Origin: Ursus arctos
Lineage: Eukaryota; Chordata; Mammalia; Carnivora; Ursidae
DNA length: 64,000 nt
Direction: 5' to 3'
Assembly: GCF_023065955.2 (NCBI RefSeq)
Contig: NW_026622763.1
Span: 79,093,299-79,157,298, forward strand
The notes beneath the pieces are model-generated. The model did not search any database. It had not been told where the DNA came from and was given only the letters and a program-made list of their open reading frames with translations. The position numbers and the translations under genes were made by a program. This document shows positions 33,925 through 44,754 of this stretch, one piece after another (position 1 is the stretch's first letter; each line of letters starts with the position of its first letter).

Positions 33925-34131
33925 TTTTTTTTTTAATTTTTTTTTTTTTTAAGATTTTATTTATTTATTTGACAGAGACAGCCAGCGAGAGAGGGAACAC
34001 AAGCAGGGGGAGTGGGAGAGGAAGAAGCAGGCTCATAGCTGAAGAGCCTGATGTGGGGCTCGATCCCATAATACCAGGATCACGCCCTGAGCCGAAGGCA
34101 GGCGCTTAACCGCTGTGCCACCCAGGCGCCC
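33925..34131 (-). mobile_element. Can-SINE, young subfamily, antisense
   Basis: T-rich start, AAGATTTTATTTATTTATTT, CAGCCAGCGAGAGAGGGAAC and the end GCCACCCAGGCGCCC. The target-site duplication is a perfect 19 bases, CTCTTCTTTTCTACATCTT, at 33906-33924 and 34132-34150. It is one of the best-preserved insertions in the window. Confidence 0.97.
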
Positions 34132-34189
34132 CTCTTCTTTTCTACATCTTAAGGTGGATGCTAAAGTTCTTGATTTTAGACAAAAAAGA

Positions 34190-34930
34190 AATGAAACCAT
34201 ATGTCTATGCAAAGATGGATGTACAAATATTTATAGAAGTTTTATTTTTAATAGACAAAACCTGGAAACTACTGAAATGCTCATCACCATGTGGATAAAT
34301 ACATAAATTGTGCTATATTTATACAATGGACTATTACTCAGCAATAAAAAGAGAAGAAGTGTTACACAAACTGTGTGGCTACATCTGAAAATAATTACAC
34401 TAGTGAAAGAAGCCAGGAAAAAAAAAAAAAGGAAATACTATATGATGCCATGTATACAAAATTATAGAAAAATACAAAGTAATCTATACTGACACAATAA
34501 TAAGTAGAGAAATAAGAAAACAATAAGCAAAAGATTTCAACAGCTATTTCATAAAGAAATATATATGTATGGCCAAGGAGTCTATGAAAAGATGCTCAAC
34601 AATATTAGTCATCTGGGAACTACAAATTAAAACCACAGTGAGATACCACTATACAGCCACTAGGATGGCTAAACTTAAGAAGAATGATAACATAAAACAT
34701 TGGTGAGGATGTGAAGAAGCTGGAATTTTAATACATTGCTGGAGCCATTGCTGGAATGTAAAATGGGAAGACCACTTTGAAAATTTGACACTTTCTTGAA
34801 AAAGTTGAAGATATGATCCCTAGGATCCAGTAATTTCTCTTCTGTGTGTGTACCCTAGAGAACAGAAAGCATATGTCCACATAATATATGAATATTCATA
34901 GCAGCTTTATTCAAAATAAATCAGAACTGG
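34190..34930 (+). mobile_element. L1 ORF2 end fragments, sense, two pieces
   Basis: 34190-34545 has the end-of-ORF2 words (CATCACCATGTGGATAAATA, TACAATGGACTATTACTCAG, GTGAAAGAAGCCAGG). 34555-34930 steps back to an earlier point (AGATGCTCAACAATATTAGT, TGAGATACCACTATACAGCC, GGTGAGGATGTGAAGAAGCT). The two pieces are out of order, so at least two insertions or a rearrangement are present. Confidence 0.75.
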
Positions 34931-34934
34931 AAAG

Positions 34935-36128
34935 AATCCTTCTCTTGCTCTGGGGACTCCGATTACATGTATATTTGATGTTTAAAGTCTCACTGATGCT
35001 CTGCTCATTTTAATTTTCAATATATTTGTTTAATTCTTTGCAATTTTCATTTTAGATAGCTTCCATTGCTATTGACTTCAAGCTCACTAATTTTTTTTTC
35101 TCCAATGTTTAATCTGCTGTATTTTTTATCTCAAAAAGTGTAGTTTTCATCTTTAGAAGCTCAGTTTGGACCTTTTTTATATCTTCTGTGTCTCTAGTCT
35201 TCATGTGCAATCTTTCCTCTAGTCTCTTAAACTTATGGAATGCTGTCATAATAACTCTTTAATGTCTTCCTACTAATTCTAACATCTGTATAATTCGTAG
35301 ATCAGTTTTCATTGATTGATTTTGTCCTCATTATGGGTCATACTTTCCTGCTTCCAAATGCTAATTGAGAATGTTAATTCTATTCATTTCTGAATGGATG
35401 TCAGGCATTGTAAATTTTAACTTTTTGGATGCTGGATATTTTTGTATTCCTGTAAATATTCTTGACATTCTGGGATACAGTTGAGTTGCTTACAAATATG
35501 TCAACTCTTTCAGAATCTGCTTTTAGGCTTTGTTATGTGGAACTAGAGCAGCCTTTATTCAAGTGTTACCTTTGTCTCAATATCAAAGCTAAACCTTTTT
35601 AGAACTTGAGGACTCTACAATGCCTCCTTAATTATGAGATTTTCCACTCTGCCTGGTGGACACAGGAACTATTCCTGGCTTTGTGTGAGTTCCTGGTACT
35701 CTGCTCTCTAATATTTTCAGAGTTGTTTCCCTGGACCTGGACAGTACCCTTACAAACATGTGTTGATCAGCTCAGCTGAAGACTCCAGCAGAACTCTCTA
35801 TAGATCTCTGATTCTCTGTCCTGCAAACTCTAACCACACAGACTCCCTTCTCTCCCCAACTCCAGGAAACTACTGTACTCTATCTGGGATCCCACTCTCT
35901 GCACTTCAGCTAGAAACTCTCTCCATGCAGCAAACTAGGGCAAGTGTAGGGCTCACTGCATTTATTTTCTATCTCTCAGGGTTCATGTCTCATTGCTTCA
36001 TGTCCAAAGTCTTGATAACCATTGCACCATATATTTTATCTAGTTTGTCATTTGTTTCAGGAAGGAAGGCAAATCTGGTCCCTGGTATTTAGACATGGCT
36101 GGAAGCAGAAATCCAAGTCTAATTTTGC
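34935..36128. repeat. Degraded L1-like antisense sequence
   Basis: GGATGCTGGATATTTTTGTA, TGACATTCTGGGATACAGTT and TGAGATTTTCCACTCTGCCT are words I associate with a common old LINE-derived segment. The 110-codon frame at 35760-36092 has no domain. I am not sure of the family. Confidence 0.4.
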
Positions 36129-36129
36129 C

Positions 36130-36460
36130 CCACTATTCAATGAGGTCTTTTGATGAACAGTTTTTAATTTTGAATAGGTCCATGTTATCGACTTTTTTCT
36201 TTCATCATTAGTTCTTTCATTTATCATGGGAGACAAAATTTTGCCTATCCCAAAGCTATGGAGATATTCTCCTATGTTTTCTTTAAAAATGTTATAGTCT
36301 TAAAGTTTATTTTTGTGTATGAAACATGGTAGAGTTCAAGGATTATTTTTCTTCTGTGGCTATCCAGTTGTTCCACCACACTTGTTGAAAAGACTGTCCT
36401 TTTCCACATTGAATTACCCTGGAATCCAAGGCCCTTTGCCATCTTTGAAGTGAAATTGTG
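36130..36460 (-). mobile_element. L1 ORF2 fragment, antisense
   Basis: TTTTTAATTTTGAATAGGTC, ATTTTGCCTATCCCAAAGCT, CTCCTATGTTTTCTTTAAAA and TATCCAGTTGTTCCACCACA are reversed ORF2 words. They follow on almost exactly from where the antisense L1 at 33160-33690 stops. Confidence 0.8.
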
Positions 36461-36539
36461 TTTTCATTCTCACCAATCCCTCCTCCACATTGAACTTCAA
36501 AATCTAGTTCTCTATAGCAATTATCTTTTCCTTTTTTTT

Positions 36540-36682
36540 TAAATCACAAAATTTTCTGAGCACATATTTTACACAAGGCACTGTGCTAAGGTCTGTGAAG
36601 AATACAATAAAGTAAAATATAGTGTCTGCTTTTCTAAGAAGCTCTCAATTTTGTAAAGAAGTATGAAGTTACAAATAGTACT
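36540..36682 (-). repeat. L2 LINE fragment, antisense
   Basis: TTTACACAAGGCACTGTGCT, AAGGTCTGTGAAGAATACAA and TCTAAGAAGCTCTCAATTTT fit the inverted L2 end. Confidence 0.6.
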
Positions 36683-36787
36683 TGGGGGTAAAAGAAAGGT
36701 CAGATGGTTGGTTGAGATGAATCAAGAAAGAAGAGTCAAATACAAAAATGGCCAAAAACTTCTGGTTGGAAAATGGAAAAGGATATT

Positions 36788-37273
36788 GTGTTAGGCATAA
36801 TAATGGACTCAGAGATGTCCAAGTCTTTATCATTGCAACTGTGAAGATATTACCTTATGTGGCAAAAGGGGACTTTGTAAATGTGATTAGCTTAAAGATC
36901 CTGAGAAGGAGAGATGATCCTGGGTTATCTGGGTGGGCCCAATGTAATCACCAGGGTTCTTATAAGAGAAAGCAGAAGGCAGGAGAGTCAGAGAAGGAAA
37001 TATGACAATGGAAGCAGGAATCAGAGTGATGGGATTGCTGGAAGTGGCCATGAGCCAAGGCTTGAAGGCAACTTCTAGAAGTTGAAAAAGGTAAGACAGC
37101 AAATTTTCCCCTAGAGTCTCCAGAAGGAACAGAATTCTACTGAAACCTTAATTTTAGTCCAGTGAAACCCATTTTGGACTTCTGAACTTCAGAACTATAA
37201 GGTGATACATTTGTGTTGTTTCAAACCACTAAGTTTGTGGTAATTTGTCACAGTAGTGCTAGGAAAGTATTAC
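36788..37273 (+). mobile_element. MLT1-type LTR, sense, nearly complete
   Basis: Starts TGTTAGGCATAATAATGG and ends CTAGGAAAGTATTACA, the MaLR LTR ends. In between are GGGACTTTGTAAATGTGATT, GATCCTGGGTTATCTGGGTG, CCAATGTAATCACCAGGGTT, TCTTATAAGAGAAAGCAGAA and TTGTGTTGTTTCAAACCACT. Frames here on both strands (36748-37005, 36887-37102) are not genes. Confidence 0.85.
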
Positions 37274-37279
37274 AGGTAT

Positions 37280-38690
37280 TGAATAGAAGGGTTGCTTTTT
37301 GCCCTAGTCCTGAGTGTGGTTGCCAGGGAAGTGAACTTTCCACATGGAGTCTTCCTCATACAGTGGAGATCATTTACCTATCAGTGAATGAAGGACTAAA
37401 TTCCAAGTGCCTGTTACTTTCTGTTAACATCTGTTGCTACAATAAATATTTTGACTCAAAATGAGTTTTTAGGAAAACTTTTCTGTATTTGTAGCAAACA
37501 CTGGCTTCCTGTGAATCAAAAGGAATTCCCTACCCCTAGAGGGGACCCAAACTATACAAGGACTGAAGAGAGGCAATGGTTTTACAAGACCTGGAATCCA
37601 AAATGCTATAATATTTGTAGCACCCCGAATGGAAAATCCTCCTTCCCTTTGTAAAATTGAAATCTATTCTTCAAACTTCCTACTTATGTTCAGAAACATG
37701 AGCCTGAATATCCCTAAACAGAAGACTGGTTGTATATGACTCTTGGCCATCTTTCTTTTCAGCTTGATTTCCTGTGCTTGAAGGAATTTTCTAGTATTTA
37801 TCCAGTCAAGTTCTTGTCATAATGCATGGATACCCTTGTGTCCACATGATGTTAAGTCCAATACTTCTTTATTAATGAACATTCTTTAATAACCAGCATA
37901 AGTTGTCTCTGTAAAGACCAAGCAAATGCAGGTCTTTTGCCCAGATCATTACATTGCTCTCAGCAGTGTTAGAGATAAAATGCAGAGAGCTGAGTGGTGG
38001 CCTTCCTATCCCTGGTGGGAACAGAGCTGCAGGACACATGGTTGTCACTTTGGGTTGTAAAAGTCCTCTCTGCATGTGGGGATCTGCACAGACAAGCAAT
38101 GAGCTGAACGTGCACAAGCATTGTGTTGGATGAGAACCTTGCTCCTGGCTAAATAGCAAATAGCAGTGCTCATTGTTGAGGCTAATCCCCACTCACTTGG
38201 CCTCTCTGTGAGAAATGAATAATGCTCCACAGCCTCATATGTCCAGGCATTGTGCTGTAAATCCAGGCAAGTCTAGGTGGAGACAATGGGCTTAACTAGA
38301 TTAGATCGCTCCACTGTATTTAAGGGGGGGGGGACCTTCATAAGGTCCTTGCCAAGCAAGTCAAGACAAGATTTCAAAACACACCAGGTGAGACAAGAGG
38401 ATGTTCATGAGCAGAATTAAGTTTGCAGTGTCCTAGATCTCTTTGGCGAATTATTTTTCAGACGGGTAATACTTCCACATTCAGACTGTGTCTGCATAGG
38501 ATTAAGAAGATGGTAAAAATTTAAAAATTCAGATAACCATTCTTTCCTTTCTTGACCATATGATATCAAGAAATTGGTTTGGCTGACTTAACTTTCTTTA
38601 TATTTATTTTAGTTGATTAGAAGAATTCACTTTAAGAAGGTTTTTATTTTGAAATGGGTTTAATGTGCATTTATAGTGTGTTCCCACTTT
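37280..38690. other. No recognised feature
   Basis: Unique-looking. Overlapping minus frames at 37872-38192 and 38045-38230 show no motif. A G9 run is near 38325. Confidence 0.4.

Positions 38691-38691
<1 letters not shown>

Positions 38692-38741
<50 letters not shown>
38692..38741. repeat. (AC)n microsatellite, about 25 units
   Basis: Pure dinucleotide run of about 50 bases. Confidence 0.98.
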
Positions 38742-38744
<3 letters not shown>

Positions 38745-38801
38745 CTTCCATCTCTTCTTTCAATCTCCTGACCTAGGAGATTCTCAAAATGACAGAGGCT
38801 A

Positions 38802-39018
38802 GGGGCACCTGGGCGGCTCAGTCATTTAAGCGTCTGACTCTTGATTTCAGTTCAGTTCATGATCTCAGGGTTGTGGGATCAAGCCCCCCCCATCAGGATT
38901 GAGCCCCCCCTCCTTTGGGATGAGACCCATGTCGGGCTCCATGCTGGACGTGGAGCCTTCTTGAGATTCTCTCTGTCACTTTGTCCTCTCTCTCTCTAAT
39001 ACAAAAAATTATTTTTTT
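38802..39018 (+). mobile_element. Can-SINE, older subfamily, with expanded B-box region
   Basis: GGGGCACCTGGGCGGCTCAG head, TGATTTCAGTTCAGTTCATG, then an unusual region 38875-38930 in which GGATCAAGCC-, GGATTGAGCC- and GGATGAGACC-type units occur three times with C runs between them. A normal copy has one. The tail is AATACAAAAAATT. Weak duplication AAAATGAC/AAATGACC on the flanks. Confidence 0.9.
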
Positions 39019-39019
39019 A

Positions 39020-39584
39020 AATGACCAAAGCTTAAACAATACTAGTATAATTGAGCTGTATTTATTCTAAATTTTTATGCTATCATTGGCTCTCAGAATA
39101 CTGATATCTAGATTTTCTGTTTGTGAAGTTGCCAATGAAATGGTGTATAGAGGCTGGGAACAGAGTTTGAAGAAATCTGGCTTGGAGAAATACTGCGGGA
39201 GCGTAAATCTCTTAGAAGCCTGTTGACCTAGAGGGTGTATGCTGATTCATGTGAATTGTGGCATTCACCAGGCAGGTGAGAACACTTTCAAGGTAGGAGG
39301 AGTTCAAGGGAGTTTGGTCCTATGTGTTAGATGATTAGGCAAAGAGAATTTAATGCAGAAAAACTCTATAAACAAAAGTAGTGAGTAGTGGACTCAAGGT
39401 TCAGCCTGTTTTTTTAGAACAATTTTGACTTGAGATTAGGAGGTCCAGGTACAATGGACCCTCTTTCCTTGACAGCTACAGAGCAATAAAAGATGTTTCA
39501 GTCTTAAATTTGGAAAGGAAACTGACATATAAGTATGATAAAGTCTAAGCCATTTACACGCAAGTGGCCTCAATGCACTTACTT
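39020..39584. other. No recognised feature
   Basis: No gene or clear repeat. Confidence 0.4.
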
Positions 39585-39706
39585 TACACAATAAATGAAT
39601 TATTTTGCACCTGAAATGTGCAAGATTCCAGCTAGGCAATCAGAGTTCAGTAGTGGGCAAGACAGACATGGTTCTTATCTTCAGTGGAGAAGACAAATGG
39701 GATAGG
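39585..39706 (-). repeat. L2 LINE fragment, antisense
   Basis: ACCTGAAATGTGCAAGATTC, AGTAGTGGGCAAGACAGACA and TTCTTATCTTCAGTGGAGAA fit the inverted L2 3' end. Confidence 0.6.
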
Positions 39707-39709
39707 ATG

Positions 39710-40216
39710 AGGAATACCCCCACCTCCAAAGATGTCCACGTCATAATCCGTGGATCCGTGGACTCTGTAAATATGTTATCTTACACAGCAAAAGGGACTT
39801 TGCAGATGGGATTAAGTTAAGGTTCTTGAGATAGACAGATTAGTCTGGATTATCTAGATGGAGCCCAATGTAATCTCAAGGGTCCATATAAGAGGGAGGC
39901 AAGAGGACCAGAGTCAGAGTCGTGATAACCAAGCAGGGGTGGAAGCAGAGAGAAGATGCTCCACCACTAGCTCTACAATAGAAGAAGGGGCCACAAACCA
40001 AGAAATGCAGGTGACCTTCAGCGCTGGAAAAAGCAAGAAGATAGATTCTTCCCTAAAGCCCCCAGAGGGAGCCTGGCTCTGCAGACCCCTTGATTTTGGT
40101 CCGGTGACACCCAGCTCAGATTTCCAATCTCTGCAACTATAACATAAGAAATGTGTGTTGTTTTAAGCCACTACATTTGTGGTGATTTGCTACAGTAGCC
40201 ATAGGAAAGTAATAAA
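39710..40216 (+). mobile_element. MLT1-type LTR, sense
   Basis: CCACCTCCAAAGATGTCCAC, AAAAGGGACTTTGCAGATGG, GATTATCTAGATGGAGCCCA, GTAATCTCAAGGGTCCATAT, TTGTTTTAAGCCACTACATT and GCCATAGGAAAGTAATAAA are the MLT1 landmarks in order. The first ~25 bases of the LTR are missing or unrecognisable. Confidence 0.85.
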
Positions 40217-40219
40217 TTT

Positions 40220-40835
40220 AATATTCAAAAAATGAGCAAATAACCGTTCTCAATGCCATTTCACGATCATTGCTGGGAGTGCCATGAAGGGAAAGCACAG
40301 AAAGCCAACAGAATCCTAATCCAAAACAGGACCAGAGCTGACCTCCCTCAGCTTGGTCTTTCCTGGAAGATACCAGAGTAAGTTGACCAGGAGAAGACAG
40401 GGAGTGATGTGATGTGCTCAGAACAACCTCCATAACACCCCCGCACCTGAAGCTGTGTGACGCACCAGGGGCAAGGCAGGGATGGAGGCGGCGGGGCTGC
40501 AGCAAAGCCAGCAAGGGGACAGCCCCCAAAGGCTCAACATGAAGGGCACTTGGTAGGGCTTGGTGGACTACTGCGAGTTTAGATTTTGCCCCAAATGGAT
40601 GCTAAGATCAGATTCAGCTTTTTGGGAGATCACTCTGCCTCTGTGTGGGGAATCGATATGAGGAGGAAGGAGGGGAAGGGGACACACCAGGTGAAGACTG
40701 TTGCATTGTCAGAGGGAGGAATGATAATGGTAGCTTAGACCAGCATGGTGGTAATGGGAGGAAGGAAGCAGATACATTTTGGAAGTAGAGTCAACAGGAC
40801 TTGGCTATTGGTTGATTTAATCAGTAAAATTCTTT
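40220..40835. other. No recognised feature
   Basis: GC rises to CpG-containing levels around 40440-40500. The 103-codon minus frame at 40218-40529 has no domain that I recognise. Confidence 0.4.
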
Positions 40836-40839
40836 TTTT

Positions 40840-41345
40840 AAAATTGTTGATTAGTATTTCATTACATGATTATATGATAATACAATTATCAATTCTCCTA
40901 TTGATGAATACCTGGGATTTGTCCAGTTTGGGATTACTCTGAGTAACACTGCTATCAGTATTCCTGTATAACCCTTATTATTAACAGGTAATTTAACTTC
41001 TCTAAGAGTGAAACTGCTGGGTCACAGGGGAGGGGTAGATTTAACTTTTTAAGAAACTGCCACACTGTTTTCAAAAGTGACTATGCCAGGGCGCCTGGGT
41101 GGCGCAGCGGTTAAGCGTCTGCCTTCGGCTCAGGGCGTGATCCCGGCGTTCTGGGATCGAGCCCCACATCAGGCTCCTCTGCTATGAGCCTGCTTCTTCC
41201 TCTCCCACTCTCCCTGCTTGTGTTCCCTCTCTCGCTGTCTGTCTCTATCTCTGTCAAATAAATAAATAAAAAATCTTAAAAAAAAAAAGTGACTATGCCA
41301 TTTCATACTCTTTGGTGATTTATTGGACGGTGTTAGGCATGTTCC
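40840..41345 (-). mobile_element. L1 fragment, antisense, split by a SINE
   Basis: GAATACCTGGGATTTGTCCA, ATCAGTATTCCTGTATAACC, GTGAAACTGCTGGGTCACAG, TTTTTAAGAAACTGCCACAC and, after the SINE, CCATTTCATACTCTTTGGTG are reversed late ORF2 words. Confidence 0.75.
41089..41284 (+). mobile_element. Can-SINE, young subfamily
   Basis: GGGCGCCTGGGTGGCGCAGC head, CCGGCGTTCTGGGATCGAGC, CTGCTTGTGTTCCCTCTCTC and AAATAAATAAATAAAAAATC tail. Target-site duplication AAAAGTGACTATGCCA is a perfect 16 bases at 41073-41088 and 41285-41300. Confidence 0.97.
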
Positions 41346-41349
41346 CTTA

Positions 41350-42280
41350 ACCTGAAGAATGATATGCTGAGTTCTTTAAACATTTCTTTGTGTTCTGAGT
41401 GTTAAGAAAGACAAAAAGGTGAAGATAAGCCCATAGTTCTGGTTGTGCATCTCCTGAGGGAGAGAATCCCTTGGTTCCTTGGATAGAAGTGGGGGGGGGG
41501 GTGCTTAAATTGTCACCAAATTGTTCTGGAGGAGTTTTGCTTGCAAACTTGTCAAGACCGTATTTCACTAAACCAAATAGATTGGATCAGAGACTCAAGC
41601 TTCAGAAGCTGATTGCTCTTAGACTATTTCATATAGGCAATCTGAAGCCCTAAGCTGTTAGGAGAGGCTTGATCTCCCCTTAGTCAGTGGGACAGAAGTG
41701 TGGCTTCATTCTGTGCTGTGGCCTACTCCAAGTGCTAACGCTCCCCTTCAGATCTTCCCTGCTCCTGTGCTAGCCTCTGAAGTTGCAGGTTCGGACAAAG
41801 GCCTCTCCCTCCTCACCGCTCATCACTCTCTAAACAGAAACCTTTCTGTCAATTGTTCCTCAAATCCAAAGGAAAGTGTTCTAGCTGGGGGTGTCATCAA
41901 AACCAGGCTTTTGTGTATTAGAGAAAGCGCCAAGCAGAAAGGACATGGGGGTGGATGAACAGGCTTCATCCTGGACTGTCTCAGGCAAATCAGGATGTAC
42001 CACCACTGGTTTGCAAAGCCAAACTGACCTACACAGTAAAGCAGCCAAGGAAGAACTACAGACGGAATACCTACTAGGATGGGAGCTGAAGATATAGACC
42101 CCTAAAGCCAAGTAGACTGTGAGTTTCAAGAGAGATTTGAGGAGGGGTCTATAAGAGAATGATGATCTTAAACAGTTTTGACTCATAAGAAAATTGAAGA
42201 GGCAAGGAAAGGGTATTTAATAATGCCTTTGTAGAGTATAAATGGATTTTTTTTTCTGATTAATTAGTCTCTTTCCTAAA
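41350..42280. other. No recognised feature
   Basis: Contains a G10 run (about 41491-41500). Several overlapping frames on both strands (41698-41958, 41881-42186, 41891-42097) cancel each other as evidence for coding. Confidence 0.4.
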
Positions 42281-42284
42281 CTAC

Positions 42285-42475
42285 AGGAAACAAACTGTGG
42301 GTTGCTGGAGGGGAGATGGGGTGGGGGGATGGAGTAACTGGGTGACGGGCATGAAGGAGGGCACATGATGGAATGAGCACTGGGTGTTATATGCAACTGA
42401 TGAATCACTAAACTCTACCACTGAAACTAATAATATCTATATGTTAATCAATTGATTTTAAATTTTAAAAAATCC
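42285..42475 (+). mobile_element. L1 3' UTR, 5'-truncated
   Basis: GAAACAAACTGTGGGTTGCT, GAGTAACTGGGTGACGGGCA, TGAGCACTGGGTGTTATATG, CAACTGATGAATCACTAAAC and ACTGAAACTAATAATATCTA are the standard end of carnivore L1 3' UTRs, ending in an A/T-rich tail. Confidence 0.9.
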
Positions 42476-42496
42476 TTGAATTTAGAAAAAAGGGTT

Positions 42497-42914
42497 CAGT
42501 GGTGCCTCCCATACCCACCAAAGGCTGTGTCTGCCCAAAATCTCCAGGTGGGACTTGATTTTGAAAAGAGGTCTTCATAGATGTAATGAAGTCAAGGATC
42601 TCAAGATCAGATCATCCCAGATTATCCAGTTGGGCCCCAAATCCTATGACAAGCATCCCTGTAAGAGAAAGGCAGAGGGAGAGGAAAAGGCCGTGTGAGG
42701 ACAGAGCAGAGACTGGAGTTCTGCAGCTACAAGTCAAGGAACACCTGGAGACACTCGAAGCCAGGAGAAGCAAGAAAGGATTCTCCCTTTGACCCTTCAG
42801 GGGCAGTTTGATCCTGCCAACATATGGATTTCAGACTTCTGGACCCCAGAATAGTGAGAGAATACATTTCTGTTAGGGTTATTTGTTCCACAGCCCCAGA
42901 GAACTAACATAGGG
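42497..42914 (+). mobile_element. MLT1-type LTR, sense
   Basis: GGTGCCTCCCATACCCACCA, AGGTGGGACTTGATTTTGAA, AGATTATCCAGTTGGGCCCC, CTACAAGTCAAGGAACACCT, TCAGACTTCTGGACCCCAGA and AGAGAACTAACATAGG follow the MaLR LTR order. Confidence 0.8.
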
Positions 42915-42915
42915 T

Positions 42916-44750
42916 GGAAGGGAGACTCTTCTTCAGCAGACCTGAGGGTGGGGTACAGGGAGACCCTGCATATGTGAGGGTGCAAAGATGGAAACGGGTC
43001 TGGATGGCTGTGAACTTCTCGGTAAGTCCAGGCAGAGTAGAATCTAAGGCTGAGAGGGGTTGGGGAGCAGAAAGAGACTATGTAGCCAGCTCCTCAGATA
43101 AAGCCCCAGCTGGGGCATCCCCAGGACAAATTTCTCATGCTGCTTTTATATCATCCACCCAGTTTGAAAACAAAATCCAGTTAGAGATGGGGAGAAAACG
43201 ACTTCCTCCATCTCTCCTGCAGGTTCCAGAAATACATGCAACTTCTGCATTTAGTTCAGGCTCATTACCAGCGGAGCAAGCCACCCAATTCAGTTCTTTT
43301 AATCATTTTTCTCATTATTTTTTGTTCTCTGTTTTAGTTGTCTCATATTTCTTCACTTCTGTCACCCAGTCCCTTGGTTATACATTTTTCTTGTCATTTG
43401 TCTTAGAAAAACAAAACTAAACAGCATAATTAGTAGTGCTTGTATGAAAGATGTGACTTTTGGGGGGGGGAAGTTACTATTAATTGCTGATTCACGTTGT
43501 AAACATCTTCAACTCCTCTGAGTGTACTGAATTTCGGGTTCCCACAGGGCCTTTCAGAGGGTCCACAGGGCTCTGACTGTCAAGAAACAGTGACTCAGGC
43601 ATGACTGTACAGAGAGATCTAGACACGGGGACGCATGGCCAAGACTAGGGTGCCGTAACACCAGAGCTTGTGTTGAGAAGAGAAGTCCAGTCTCAGCTGA
43701 AGCTCCGCCAAAGTGCGTGTCTGGGTTTAAAAATTTAAACCCAGGATTTTATAAAGGAGAGCATTTAATCCTGAAAAAATATATATAACAATTCTATTTG
43801 AAATATCGTTTCTTTAATCAAGCAGCACTTGATGGTCGTGGATGATTTTCCTCTGCAGAGCCTAAGGAGAAACCCCCCCCCCCCCCCAAACTGGTTCTTG
43901 AACATCACCATCCAGCATCAGGGGATTCAACTGCTAATTTTGATTCAAGTGTAAAACTAGGGCAAGAACTGGAAGAGGTAGTGTCAGGCGGTGGCTAAGC
44001 GCCTGAGCTTTCAGCTGAGATAGATTTATGTTTTCAAGTGCAAGCATGCGAGCATCGAATGAGAAATATTTGCAAGGACTGGGTATACCATAACAGCTCA
44101 TTAAATATATTCATTTTAACAGGACTGGGTGGGTTTACTCCACCATGGGTGTAGAAGGGAGAGACACTCCTTTTCTCCTTTTGGAGGTGTTCTGGAATTC
44201 TATGGCTTCTACAGTTCAGAAAAATTGGGGTGGGGTCCCAGCAGGACTTCCTGGGCTCTGCACCACAGCCCTTACCACCCCCTTCCCCTGGAGGCACCCT
44301 CTTTGCCTCCCCTGTGCCAGCACTGGGCTCTTATCTTGGCTGGGATTCCCATGTGTGGCATGCAATCGCCAGTCTCTCCAGGGATGCATGCAGCCAGCCG
44401 TGTTCGAGTCCCTCCCACCCTGGTGCAGGCCCCTCACCGTCTCGGGGCCTGGAACAGCCCAGCCTCCTACCTTTGTATTGGGCTCCCTCAACTCTGAGAA
44501 ACACCTTGAGACAATCCAGCCCTGGAGCATCAGGGGTCTGGATTTTGGGGAATGAAAATTTCTCAATTCTCTCCCGGATTGAAGGGTGTGTAAACCACTG
44601 GGTACGAATCCCAATCCACGTTTCCAAGAGAAATAAAGAGAAAATGCCCCCTTACTCTTTCTCAGATGACCTATAACAAGAAAACACAGCTTGATTAGTG
44701 TTCTGTCTGCCACATGAGCAGTCCAGTCTTCGTTGGGGAGGGCCAGCTTT
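42916..44750. other. Unannotated stretch, GC-rich in its second half
   Basis: No recognised repeat or gene. 43873-43887 is a C15 run. From about 44130 to 44580 the GC content rises and three plus-strand frames (122, 136 and 148 codons) and one minus frame (214 codons, 44216-44860) are all open at once. This is what high GC does to stop codons, and the minus frame begins inside a MIR and a DNA transposon. I do not call a gene. Confidence 0.45.
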
Positions 44751-44754
44751 GTAA

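Noticed and set aside
33658..33936. Ile/Phe-rich frames across the compound microsatellite as a transmembrane peptide
   Set aside because: They are produced by AT/AG/TG repeats and antisense L1.
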